In this document: one piece after another, positions 27,246 to 36,103 of the stretch
Position numbering within the stretch: position 1 is the stretch's first letter
Layout of the letters: every line of letters begins with the position of its first letter
DNA from: Bacteroidales bacterium
Lineage (GTDB): Bacteria; Bacteroidota; Bacteroidia; Bacteroidales; UBA932
NCBI GenBank assembly: GCA_024401715.1
Contig: JAKSKO010000005.1
Coordinates: forward strand, 1 to 53,315
Direction: 5' to 3'
Length of the DNA: 53,315 nucleotides
Position numbers and translations under genes: made by a program
Notes under the pieces: model-generated
Database searches by the model: none
Told to the model about the DNA's origin: nothing
Seen by the model: the letters and a program-made list of their open reading frames with translations, nothing else

Positions 27246-30227
27246 ATGAATAAGATTTTCTGCTCTGTATCGGCTCTTCTGTGCAGCTTCATGCTGTGCG
27301 CGGCCGACGGTGATTTCAACAGGGCCCTATCCCTATACCAGAACGGTTTGTATGCCCAGGCCATGAGCCTTTTCCAGTCCATGCCGGAGTACGGAACCGA
27401 TCCGATGGTGGACGGTTATGTGGTTCTCTGCGCCCAGAAACAGCACAGCAGGGGCTATGAAAAACTGGTGGCCGGCTATCTGGACAGGTATGCCAGCTGC
27501 AGTCTTTGCCGTGATATAGAGAAAGAGCTGGCCTTCGACCATTTCGACAGGCATAACTACCGGCAGGCCCTTGATATCTTCAACAGGTATTCCATTTCGG
27601 ATTACGAGAAGAAACATCGTGCGGAATATCTTTTCAAGAAAGGCTACTGCTGTTTCGTGCTTGACGATTTCGATCCCGCCCTCAGGGAATTCGGCAGGGT
27701 TGAGGCCCTTAGCATGAACGACTATACCGCTCCGGCCCAGTATGTTTCCGGCTATATCCTTTACGGACGTGCGGAATTCGCCCCGGCTCTTGACAAGTTC
27801 CTGCTTTCCGCAAGGGACGAGCGCATGCGGGACATCTCAAATTACTATATCGTGAACTGCTACTTCGAGCAGAAGGATTATGACAACGTGATTTCCCTTG
27901 GAGAGCAGCTTTTCCAGCAGGAAAACACTCCGGCGGAAAGGAAGGCCCGCCTGGCACGTCTCATATCCGAATCGTATCTGGTTAAGGGAGACAAGGATAT
28001 GGCCCGCCAGTTCTACGGCGTGTCGGAAGACGGTAGCGCCAAGACAAGGGCGGATTATTTCTATGCCGGTTCCCTCATGTATGCGACAGGTGACTACAAA
28101 GAGGCGGTGGAGAATTTCAATCTGATGGGGGAGAAGACCGACTCTCTTGGCCAGATTGCCCTTTACCAGTCTGCGCTGGCATATCTGCAGATAAAGAACA
28201 AGGTGGCCTCCTATGAATCTTTCCGTCAGGCCTCACAGCTTTATTATGACACCAAGATAACGGAAGATGCCTTCTTCAATTATGCCAAGCTGGCCTTTGA
28301 CCTCAACGGAGACTCGTCCGGTTTTGCAGACTATATGGCAAGGTATTCAGACAAAGTGAGGGGAGAGCAGATTTATTCCTACATGGCCCTCGCCGCCCTT
28401 TCGGACAAGGATTACCAGTCTGCCATAGACAATTATGACAAGATAGACGAACTTCAGGGCCAGGATAAGGGTAACTATGTGAGAGCCAATTACCTTAGAG
28501 GTGCGGAACTGCTTAACGGAGGCTCCTACCGCAAGGCTTCGCAGTGCTTTAAGGCCGTCACCTATTATTCCGACAGGGATGAGACCGTAAACCAGCTTTC
28601 ACGTTATTTCCTTGCCGATTCATACTACCGCAACGCGCAATACTCCGACGCCCGCAAGAGCTATACGGAGCTTTATAATGCATCGGCCCTTTACGGCCTT
28701 GTGCAGTCTGAACTTCTGGCCTATAATATCGCTTATTCCTATCTGAAGGAGGAGGATTATGTGAATGCCGGCCGATGGTTCGAAAAATATTGCGCCGACG
28801 GTGGCAAAACCTATGCGAAAGATGCGTCCATACGCAAGGCGGACTGCCTGTATGTGCAGAAATCCTATGCCGATGCCATTAAGGCCTATCAGGAGGTTCT
28901 GGACAATTATTATGATGTGAATGACATCTATCCGTACTATCAGGCCGCACTCTGCCAGGGCCTGGTTTACAGCGGAACCAACAGGAAGACCATCGCCGCA
29001 AACAGGAAAAAGAAAATAGAGATGCTTTCAAAGGTGATGGAGGCCGATTCTTCGGCCCTGTACTATGGTGAGGCCTGTTTCGAGCTTGGCAAGACCCAGC
29101 AGGCGGACAAACGTCTGAAAGAAGCGGTGGCAACATACAGGAGCCTTACACAGAAACTGCCGCAGAGTCCTTACGCCGCACAGGCCCTGTTGGAAATTGG
29201 TACCATCAAACGCACTTCCGGCGATTCAAAGGCCGCCCTGGAGGCATACAAAACCGTTGTGGAGACTATGCAGAACTCCGGTTATGCGGAAGATGCGCTT
29301 CTTGCCATAGAGTCTGTGTATCAGTCACAGAATGCGCCAAAGAAATATCTGGAATATCTGGAGTCCATAGGCCGTGGCGCCACAAAGACAGAGGAGGAGA
29401 AAGAGGAGATGATTTATTCTGCTGCAGAGCAGATTTATTTCTCGGACAATTACACCCAGGCCCTGATTGCCTTTGAGGAGTTCCGCAAGGCATATCCGGA
29501 ATCCGGAAAGACAGTTGCAAGCTGGTATTACACCGGATGTTCGTATGAAATGCTTCACGATAAAGAGCAGGCCTGTGACGCCTTCATGAAGGTTATGCAG
29601 GCTCCTGAAAATGCATATACGCAGAATGCCATGCGCTCATATGCTTCCATAAGCTACTCGCTGGAAAATTATGACGATGCGTTCAGGGTTTACAGCACTC
29701 TTGCAGAGCAGGGCAAACAGCCTTCAACCGTTCACGATGCCAAACTTGGAGTGATGCGCAGTGCCTGGAAATCAAAGAGGTACGGTTTGTCGGCCGATTA
29801 TGCCACAATGGTCATTGCCGATACTTTGTCCAATGCCGATGTGGTGCGTGAGGCAAAGATGACAAAGGCAAGGAGCCTGCTTAGCGTAAGCCGCAGGGAC
29901 GAGGCCTTTGCGGTGCTTGAAGACCTCTCTGCAGAGGTTAAGACCCCGGAGGGAGCGGAGGCTGCCTACATGATTATCGTGGACCTTTACGACAGGGCGG
30001 AATTCGACAAGGTGAAGGATAAGGTGTATGCCTTCTCCGATTCGGGAACCAACCAGCAGTACTATCTGGCCAAGGCCTTCATAGTGCTTGGAGACACTTT
30101 TGCCGAGGAGGGCAGGCTGAAACAGGCCAAGGCCACGTTCCAGAGCATTGCAGAAGGATATTCGGACAATGCGGAAATCAATGAAGAACTTAAGATGCGT
30201 CTGCAGAAATTGGAGGAGATGAATTAG
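27246..30227 (+). CDS. Exported TPR-repeat protein
   Basis: The protein (about 993 residues) starts with a signal peptide (MNKIFCSVSALLCSFMLCAA); a second ATG lies two codons upstream. From about residue 25 to the end it is a string of tetratricopeptide-like helical pairs, e.g. YASISYSLENYDDAFRVYST and AEQIYFSDNYTQALIAFEEF. Such periplasmic TPR scaffolds bind partner proteins. It is separated by only 4 nt from an outer-membrane barrel gene, so the two very likely act together. The pair precedes gyrB. No enzymatic motif is seen. Confidence 0.85.
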   Translation: MNKIFCSVSALLCSFMLCAADGDFNRALSLYQNGLYAQAMSLFQSMPEYGTDPMVDGYVVLCAQKQHSRGYEKLVAGYLDRYASCSLCRDIEKELAFDHFDRHNYRQALDIFNRYSISDYEKKHRAEYLFKKGYCCFVLDDFDPALREFGRVEALSMNDYTAPAQYVSGYILYGRAEFAPALDKFLLSARDERMRDISNYYIVNCYFEQKDYDNVISLGEQLFQQENTPAERKARLARLISESYLVKGDKDMARQFYGVSEDGSAKTRADYFYAGSLMYATGDYKEAVENFNLMGEKTDSLGQIALYQSALAYLQIKNKVASYESFRQASQLYYDTKITEDAFFNYAKLAFDLNGDSSGFADYMARYSDKVRGEQIYSYMALAALSDKDYQSAIDNYDKIDELQGQDKGNYVRANYLRGAELLNGGSYRKASQCFKAVTYYSDRDETVNQLSRYFLADSYYRNAQYSDARKSYTELYNASALYGLVQSELLAYNIAYSYLKEEDYVNAGRWFEKYCADGGKTYAKDASIRKADCLYVQKSYADAIKAYQEVLDNYYDVNDIYPYYQAALCQGLVYSGTNRKTIAANRKKKIEMLSKVMEADSSALYYGEACFELGKTQQADKRLKEAVATYRSLTQKLPQSPYAAQALLEIGTIKRTSGDSKAALEAYKTVVETMQNSGYAEDALLAIESVYQSQNAPKKYLEYLESIGRGATKTEEEKEEMIYSAAEQIYFSDNYTQALIAFEEFRKAYPESGKTVASWYYTGCSYEMLHDKEQACDAFMKVMQAPENAYTQNAMRSYASISYSLENYDDAFRVYSTLAEQGKQPSTVHDAKLGVMRSAWKSKRYGLSADYATMVIADTLSNADVVREAKMTKARSLLSVSRRDEAFAVLEDLSAEVKTPEGAEAAYMIIVDLYDRAEFDKVKDKVYAFSDSGTNQQYYLAKAFIVLGDTFAEEGRLKQAKATFQSIAEGYSDNAEINEELKMRLQKLEEMN

Positions 30228-30231
30228 GCTT

Positions 30232-31935
30232 ATGAAAAATCTGAAATCATATATCATTCTTGCGGCCATGGGTGCGACGGTTTGCGCCTATGCCCAAAAC
30301 AAGAATCTGAACCAGACCGTTCAGGTTACCAACAGTTATGACAACCGCCTTAAGGCTTTCGACAAGGAGGTGGAGAAGGTGATTGTGCCGGACAGCCTGT
30401 ACAGGTTCGACTATAATTTCGATTATACGGGCTTCGAAAAGCCATATCAGGGCAACAGGGACTTCAATCCCGTGTATACGGATCTGGAGATGGCTGCAAG
30501 GCCTTACGACGGCAAACGCGTGTATCTGAAAGCCGGTGCTGGTTACACACTTGCACCTATGCTGGATTTTGCAGCCACCCTGAAGGACAAGGGAGCTTTC
30601 AAACTGGGCACGCATGCCAATTTCGATTCCTACTTCGGCAAGCACAGGAAAATCCTTGTGAATGAAGATATGCTTCTGCCGCAGGGAAAGGAGAAATGGT
30701 TCGGCTACAGGGCCAAGGCGCGTGCAGGCTTTGATGCAAGGGCAGATTTCAAGGGTTCCAGCCTCCAGTTCAGCCTGGACTATGAAGGGGCCTTCGGCAA
30801 ATCTTCTCTTTACAACGCTCCTGGGGCTAAGCCCCTTGGAGGCAGAATGTACAATGGTGCCGCTTTCCAGCTGGGTTTCGATACCCATTTCAGCCCGGAG
30901 TCCGTGTTCCGTCTGTCCTTCGACCTTGCCTATGCCTTCGGCCAGGACAAGACTGATGTTTCCGATCCGTCCATGGATGTGCGCGAGCACAATGCCGATG
31001 CCAGATTCCTGCTGGGTTTCCGTCTTGGAAATGCCGGTGCTCTGGAGGTGGATGTGAAGGGTAATTACACTCTTGACGGGGGCGCTCTCATTCCTGGTGG
31101 CTGCAATGCCTTCAATGCCGTCGTGAATCCGCGATATCACTTCAGCAGGGGCAGGTTCCAGCTTGGCGTGGGCCTGGGATTGGGTATTTCCGGTCTGAAT
31201 GGCGAGGATGCCCAGGCCATGAGTTCTCCGTTTGTTCTTTGGCCAACCCTGTCCATGAACTGGGGGCTGGTTCCAGGACGCTTCGATTTTTATATGATGG
31301 CCGACATGAACAGCTATGCCTACGGCTCCAGAAGGGATGCCATGGGCCTGAATTATTATCTTTTCCGTTCTTCCCTGTACAATGTGAGGGATATGGACGT
31401 GAATCTGGGCTTCAAGGGAAATATCGCACAGATGTTCGACTATAACATTGGTTTCGGCTATAACAGGCTGCTGGATTCTCCGCAGTTCAGGGTGGATGAT
31501 TTTTCCTGCCCGGGCATAGTGGCTCAGAACCTTGATGACATCTATGCGAAGATAGACAGTCACGGAAAATTCCGTCCTTTCAGCATTGACGGCGCTGTGA
31601 AATACAACCTGTATCTTAATGCCGACAAAGTGGGCAAGGACGGCTTCATGCCTTCCGTTCCACCTGCACTTCTGGCGAATCTGGATATGAAATACGTGAT
31701 ACTGAAACGCATAGGTCTGGGTATAGGTGCAGATTACAGAAGTTCCTACAAGGCAGGGGATTACAGCACTCCATTTGTACTGGACCTTCATGCAATTGCC
31801 GATTACCGTATTTCAAATACCACAAGCATTTTCCTGAAGGGAGAAAACCTGCTTAACCGTGCCAATCAGTACATCCCTATGATTGCCCGTGCCGGTGTGT
31901 GCGTTACTGCCGGCGTGGTCTTGAATTTTAACTAA
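30232..31935 (+). CDS. Outer-membrane beta-barrel protein (TonB-receptor-like)
   Basis: The 567-residue protein has a signal peptide ending in CAYAQ, a short N-terminal periplasmic region (about 25-75) and a long stretch of alternating strands rich in Gly and aromatic residues. It ends GENLLNRANQYIPM...GVVLNFN, like the last strands of TonB-dependent receptors. It is shorter than true TonB receptors and no plug domain is apparent. It is co-transcribed with the TPR protein, suggesting a two-part envelope complex. Function unknown. Confidence 0.8.
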   Translation: MKNLKSYIILAAMGATVCAYAQNKNLNQTVQVTNSYDNRLKAFDKEVEKVIVPDSLYRFDYNFDYTGFEKPYQGNRDFNPVYTDLEMAARPYDGKRVYLKAGAGYTLAPMLDFAATLKDKGAFKLGTHANFDSYFGKHRKILVNEDMLLPQGKEKWFGYRAKARAGFDARADFKGSSLQFSLDYEGAFGKSSLYNAPGAKPLGGRMYNGAAFQLGFDTHFSPESVFRLSFDLAYAFGQDKTDVSDPSMDVREHNADARFLLGFRLGNAGALEVDVKGNYTLDGGALIPGGCNAFNAVVNPRYHFSRGRFQLGVGLGLGISGLNGEDAQAMSSPFVLWPTLSMNWGLVPGRFDFYMMADMNSYAYGSRRDAMGLNYYLFRSSLYNVRDMDVNLGFKGNIAQMFDYNIGFGYNRLLDSPQFRVDDFSCPGIVAQNLDDIYAKIDSHGKFRPFSIDGAVKYNLYLNADKVGKDGFMPSVPPALLANLDMKYVILKRIGLGIGADYRSSYKAGDYSTPFVLDLHAIADYRISNTTSIFLKGENLLNRANQYIPMIARAGVCVTAGVVLNFN

Positions 31936-31951
31936 AAATTTCCTATATTTG
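31921..31951 (+). promoter_or_regulatory. gyrB promoter
   Basis: TTG at 31921-31923 and TATATTTG at 31944-31951 are 20 nt apart, a good Bacteroidota promoter 25 nt before the gyrB ATG. Its -33 part overlaps the end of the preceding coding region. Confidence 0.7.
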
Positions 31952-31976
31952 TCCGTTTATTATAAAGACGACAGAT

Positions 31977-33968
31977 ATGAGCGAAATTAACGAGTCAATC
32001 GGACAGAATCAGGATTATTCAGCAGGCAGCATTCAGGTCTTGGAAGGCCTGGAGGCTGTGCGTAAAAGGCCGTCAATGTATATCGGTGACGTTGGCGAGC
32101 GCGGTTTCCATCATCTGGTTTACGAGGTTGTGGATAACAGTATCGACGAGGCTTTGGCCGGATACTGCAACACGGTTAATGTAACCATCAATGAGGATAA
32201 CTCAATCACCGTAAAGGATAACGGCCGAGGCATCCCTACAGGCATGCACCCGAAAGAGCACCGCAGTGCCCTGGAGGTTGTGCTTACTGTGCTTCATGCC
32301 GGCGGTAAGTTCAACAAGGATTCATACAAGGTTTCCGGCGGTCTGCATGGTGTGGGTGTGTCCTGCGTGAACGCCCTTTCCGACGCCCTCACCGCGGAGG
32401 TTCACCGCGAGGGTAAGATTTTCATCCAGAAATACAGCAAAGGCAAGCCTCTCACACCCGTGGAGGTTATCGGCGAGGCCCAGGATACAGGTACCATCGT
32501 AACCTTCCATCCGGATCCGGAGATATTCCAGGTGTCGGTTTACAAATACGACACCCTTGCTGCACGCCTCAGGGAACTTGCATACCTGAACAAGGGCATC
32601 ACCCTTACGCTTGTGGACAAGCGTGAGATCGTAGAGGAATCACATGAGGACGGCAGCGTTACAAAAGACTTCCGTCAGGATGTGTTCTACAGTAAGGACG
32701 GTCTTCAGGAGTTCGTAAGCTATCTTGACGGCGGCGCAGACCATATCATTCCTCAGCCTATCCATCTTGAAACCACAAAGATAATCCCGATTGAAATCGC
32801 TCTTCAATATAACTCTGGTTTCAGTGAGAAGATATACTCTTACGTAAACAATATCAACACCATAGAGGGTGGTACACACCTTCAGGGTTTCCGCATGGGC
32901 CTCACCCGTACACTGAAGGCTTATGCAGACAAGAACAACATGCTTAGCAAGCTTAAATGCGAGCTTAGCGCAGAGGACTTCCGCGAGGGCCTCACAGCCG
33001 TTGTTTCGGTTAAGGTGGCAGAGCCTCAGTTCGAGGGCCAGACCAAGACCAAGCTGGGTAACCCGGAGGTTGTATCGGCCGTATCTCAGGCAACAGCCGC
33101 TGCGGTGGAGCAGTATCTGGAGGAGAATCCGAAGGAGGCCAAGCTCATCGTGGACAAGGTTGTGCTTGCCGCCACAGCGCGCCATGCGGCACGTCAGGCC
33201 CGTGAGATGGTGCAGCGCAAGACAGTGATGACAGGTGCCGGCATGCCTGGCAAACTTTCGGACTGTTCTTCACGCGACCCTGAAAAATGCGAAATCTTCT
33301 TCGTCGAGGGTGACTCTGCAGGCGGAACTGCCGTAAGCGGCCGTGATTCGTCCATCCAGGCCATCCTTCCTATGCGCGGTAAGATTCTCAACGTGGAGAA
33401 AGCTCCTATGCACCACGTGTTCGAGAATCAGGAGATCAAGAACATCTACACCGCCCTTGGCGTTACCATCGGCACGGAGAATGATCCTAACGAGCTTAAT
33501 CTCAGCAAACTGCGCTACAATAAGGTTATTATCATGACCGATGCTGATGTGGACGGCTCGCATATCGACACCCTGTTCCTCACCTTCTTCTTCCGCTATA
33601 TGGTGGATCTTATCCGCAACGGTCACGTTTATCTTGCAACTCCGCCTCTCTACCGTGTGAAGAAGAAAGGCACCAAAACCAAGGAGTTCGAGAAATACTG
33701 CTGGACAGAGGAAGAGCGCATTGCCCTTATCGAAGAGTTCGGCGGCACCAATAACGTAAGCGTCCAGCGCTACAAAGGTCTTGGTGAGATGAGTGACGAG
33801 CAGCTCTGGGAGACAACAATGAACCCGGAGACACGTCTTCTGCGTCAGGTTACCATAGAGAATGCTGCCGAGGCAGAGCGTACTTTCAGCATGCTTATGG
33901 GTGACGACGTTCCGCCAAGAAGGGAGTTCATAGAGAAGAACGCCCACTACGCAAATATCGATGCATAA
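31977..33968 (+). CDS. gyrB: DNA gyrase subunit B
   Basis: The 663-residue ATPase subunit of gyrase contains all GHKL motifs (EVVDNSIDEALAGYC with the Mg-binding Asn; DNGRGIPTG; GGLHGVGVSCVNALS), the transducer domain, and the TOPRIM domain with EGDSAGGTA and MTDADVDGSHI. The C-terminal QRYKGLGEMSDEQLWETTM contacts GyrA. The length fits bacteria without the large proteobacterial insert. It is followed after 29 nt by the serine palmitoyltransferase gene. Confidence 0.97.
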   Translation: MSEINESIGQNQDYSAGSIQVLEGLEAVRKRPSMYIGDVGERGFHHLVYEVVDNSIDEALAGYCNTVNVTINEDNSITVKDNGRGIPTGMHPKEHRSALEVVLTVLHAGGKFNKDSYKVSGGLHGVGVSCVNALSDALTAEVHREGKIFIQKYSKGKPLTPVEVIGEAQDTGTIVTFHPDPEIFQVSVYKYDTLAARLRELAYLNKGITLTLVDKREIVEESHEDGSVTKDFRQDVFYSKDGLQEFVSYLDGGADHIIPQPIHLETTKIIPIEIALQYNSGFSEKIYSYVNNINTIEGGTHLQGFRMGLTRTLKAYADKNNMLSKLKCELSAEDFREGLTAVVSVKVAEPQFEGQTKTKLGNPEVVSAVSQATAAAVEQYLEENPKEAKLIVDKVVLAATARHAARQAREMVQRKTVMTGAGMPGKLSDCSSRDPEKCEIFFVEGDSAGGTAVSGRDSSIQAILPMRGKILNVEKAPMHHVFENQEIKNIYTALGVTIGTENDPNELNLSKLRYNKVIIMTDADVDGSHIDTLFLTFFFRYMVDLIRNGHVYLATPPLYRVKKKGTKTKEFEKYCWTEEERIALIEEFGGTNNVSVQRYKGLGEMSDEQLWETTMNPETRLLRQVTIENAAEAERTFSMLMGDDVPPRREFIEKNAHYANIDA

Positions 33969-33997
33969 TCAAGTCCAATTTTTAAAAATAAAGCAAA

Positions 33998-35257
33998 ATG
34001 GATATTTTTGAAAGAATTGCCAATAACTCCGGCGGCCCAATCGGCCAGTATTTCGAGCAGGCTGCAGGTTATTACGTATACCCGCGCCTTGAGGGTGAAC
34101 TAGGCCCTCATATGATGTTCAACGGCCAACCGGTTCTGAACTGGAGCCTTAACAACTATCTTGGCCTTGCAAATCACCCGGAGGTGCGCAAGGAGGATGC
34201 ACGCGCCGCTGCAGAGTGGGGTCTTGCATATCCTATGGGTGCCCGCATGATGAGCGGCCACACACGTTACCACGAGAAACTGGAGAGGATATTCGCCGAT
34301 TTCGAGAAGAAGGAGGACGCATTCCTTTTCAACTTCGGCTACCAGGGAATCATGTCTGCCATCGACGCCCTTGTTAACCGTCACGACGTTATCGTTTACG
34401 ATGCAGAGGCTCATGCATGCCTTCTGGACGGCATTCGCCTTCACATCGGCAGCAAATACAAATTCCGTCACAACGATATTGAGGATTGTGACAAAGTTCT
34501 TGCACGTGCATGCGAAGAGGCCGAGAGCCATGGCGGCGGCGTGCTCCTTATCACAGAGGGTGTTTTCGGCATGACAGGTGCGCTGGGCAAACTGGACAAG
34601 ATTGTAGCCCTGAAGCAGAAATACAACTTCCGCATCTTTGTGGATGACGCCCATGGCTTCGGTCTGCTTGGAGAGCACGGCCGCGGTACATCAGAGCAGC
34701 TGGGCTGTATGGACGGCATAGATCTCTATATCGGCGCTTTTGCGAAGTCCATGGCTTCAATAGGCGGTTTCATTGCCGGTCCGCGCGCCATCATCAACTA
34801 TCTGCGTTACAACATGCGCAGCCAGATGTATGCGAAATCCCTTCCTATGCCTCTTGTACTTGGCAATATCAAACGTATGGAGATCATTGATTCTCCGGAG
34901 GGTGACGAACTTCGTGCAAAATGCTGGAAGATTACCCACGCCATCCAGAAGGGTTTCGTTGATGCCGGTTTCGATATTGGCGAGGCTGAGGCTTGCGTAA
35001 CTCCGGTTCATATCAAGGGCGGTCCTGCACAGGCCAGCAAGATGGCCAAGGACCTTCGTGAGAACTACCATATCTTCTGTTCTATCGTTGTTTACCCTGT
35101 TATCCCTAAGGGTATGGTTATCTTCCGTATCGTTTCAACTGCGGCTCACACCATGGCCGATGTGGAGGAGACTCTGAATGCCTTCAAGGAGATCAAGCGC
35201 AAGCTGGATGCAGGCTGCTACGATGGCGATGATATCGCTGCAATGAAGATTGACTAA
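33998..35257 (+). CDS. spt: Serine palmitoyltransferase-like alpha-oxoamine synthase
   Basis: The 419-residue PLP enzyme condenses an amino acid with acyl-CoA. Features are NNYLGLANHP, the substrate-loop region MGARMMSGHTRYHEKLE, EGVFGMTG, DDAHGFGLLGEHGRG, and PLP-binding Lys250 in GAFAKSMASIGG. The length and the GARMMSG loop resemble Bacteroides serine palmitoyltransferase, first step of sphingolipid synthesis. The alternatives BioF (8-amino-7-oxononanoate synthase) and Kbl are less likely, because the next gene is a reductase of the right kind for 3-ketosphinganine. Confidence 0.83.
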   Translation: MDIFERIANNSGGPIGQYFEQAAGYYVYPRLEGELGPHMMFNGQPVLNWSLNNYLGLANHPEVRKEDARAAAEWGLAYPMGARMMSGHTRYHEKLERIFADFEKKEDAFLFNFGYQGIMSAIDALVNRHDVIVYDAEAHACLLDGIRLHIGSKYKFRHNDIEDCDKVLARACEEAESHGGGVLLITEGVFGMTGALGKLDKIVALKQKYNFRIFVDDAHGFGLLGEHGRGTSEQLGCMDGIDLYIGAFAKSMASIGGFIAGPRAIINYLRYNMRSQMYAKSLPMPLVLGNIKRMEIIDSPEGDELRAKCWKITHAIQKGFVDAGFDIGEAEACVTPVHIKGGPAQASKMAKDLRENYHIFCSIVVYPVIPKGMVIFRIVSTAAHTMADVEETLNAFKEIKRKLDAGCYDGDDIAAMKID

Positions 35258-35269
35258 GCGTTTCTGCCG

Positions 35270-36088
35270 ATGAAAGCGGAATTTTTCAAAGACAAGGTAA
35301 TTATCATCACAGGGGCAAGTTCGGGTATCGGACTTGCCTGTGCGCATCTATTCGCATCCTATGGCGCGAAGCTTGTTCTTGGTGCCAGAAGGGTGGAGAT
35401 ACTGCAGGCCGAAGCGGAAAAAATGCCGTCTGAAGTGCTTTGCTGCAAGGCCGATGTTTCCGTTGAGGAAGATTGCAGGAATCTTGTACAGACTGCAGTG
35501 GACAGATTCGGACGCGTGGACATTCTTGTTAACAACGCCGGCGTTTCAATGCGTGCGATGTTCAGGGATTTGGATCTGAAGGTTATCAAAAGCCTTATGG
35601 ACATCAATTTCTGGGGAACGGTCTACTGCACCAAATATGCGCTTCCGTATCTTCTGGAATCAAAGGGCAGTGTTGTAGGTGTGATTTCCGTTGCCGGTTT
35701 TGCCGGTCTTCCGGGACGCACCGGATACAGCAGCAGCAAGTATGCGATACGCGGCTTCCTGGATACCCTGCGCATAGAGCATCTGTATGACAATCTGCAT
35801 GTTATGGTGTTCGCTCCGGGCTTCACAAGTTCCAATGTGCGCAATGTGGCCCTTACCGCCGATGGCAGCGCCCAGGGTGAGACTCCGCGCGACGAAAGCA
35901 AGATGATGAGTGCAGAGGAATGTGCCCTTCATATGGCAAAAGGCCTGTACAGGCGCAAGAACCAGGTGGTCCTTACACCTATAGGCAAGCTTACCGTTTT
36001 CATGCACAATCTTTTCCCCCGTTTCACAGACCGTATGGAATTCAGCTATATGGCCAAGGAACCTAACAGTCCTTTCAAGAAGAAATAA
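35270..36088 (+). CDS. SDR-family reductase, candidate 3-ketodihydrosphingosine reductase
   Basis: The 272-residue classical short-chain dehydrogenase has the Rossmann motif TGASSGIG (14-21), NNAG, and the catalytic Tyr153-x3-Lys157 (YSSSK). It resembles the DHRS7B/KDSR-like branch. It lies 12 nt after spt and 15 nt before the HD-domain gene. Placement next to spt makes reduction of 3-ketosphinganine the best guess, but this is inference; SDR specificity cannot be read by eye. Confidence 0.8.
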   Translation: MKAEFFKDKVIIITGASSGIGLACAHLFASYGAKLVLGARRVEILQAEAEKMPSEVLCCKADVSVEEDCRNLVQTAVDRFGRVDILVNNAGVSMRAMFRDLDLKVIKSLMDINFWGTVYCTKYALPYLLESKGSVVGVISVAGFAGLPGRTGYSSSKYAIRGFLDTLRIEHLYDNLHVMVFAPGFTSSNVRNVALTADGSAQGETPRDESKMMSAEECALHMAKGLYRRKNQVVLTPIGKLTVFMHNLFPRFTDRMEFSYMAKEPNSPFKKK

Positions 36089-36103
36089 AATTTTACCAGG
36101 GTA

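Noticed and set aside
30247-31791. A 514-codon minus-strand frame opposite the outer-membrane barrel gene
   Set aside because: It is a shadow of a gene with signal peptide, barrel pattern and operon context on the plus strand.
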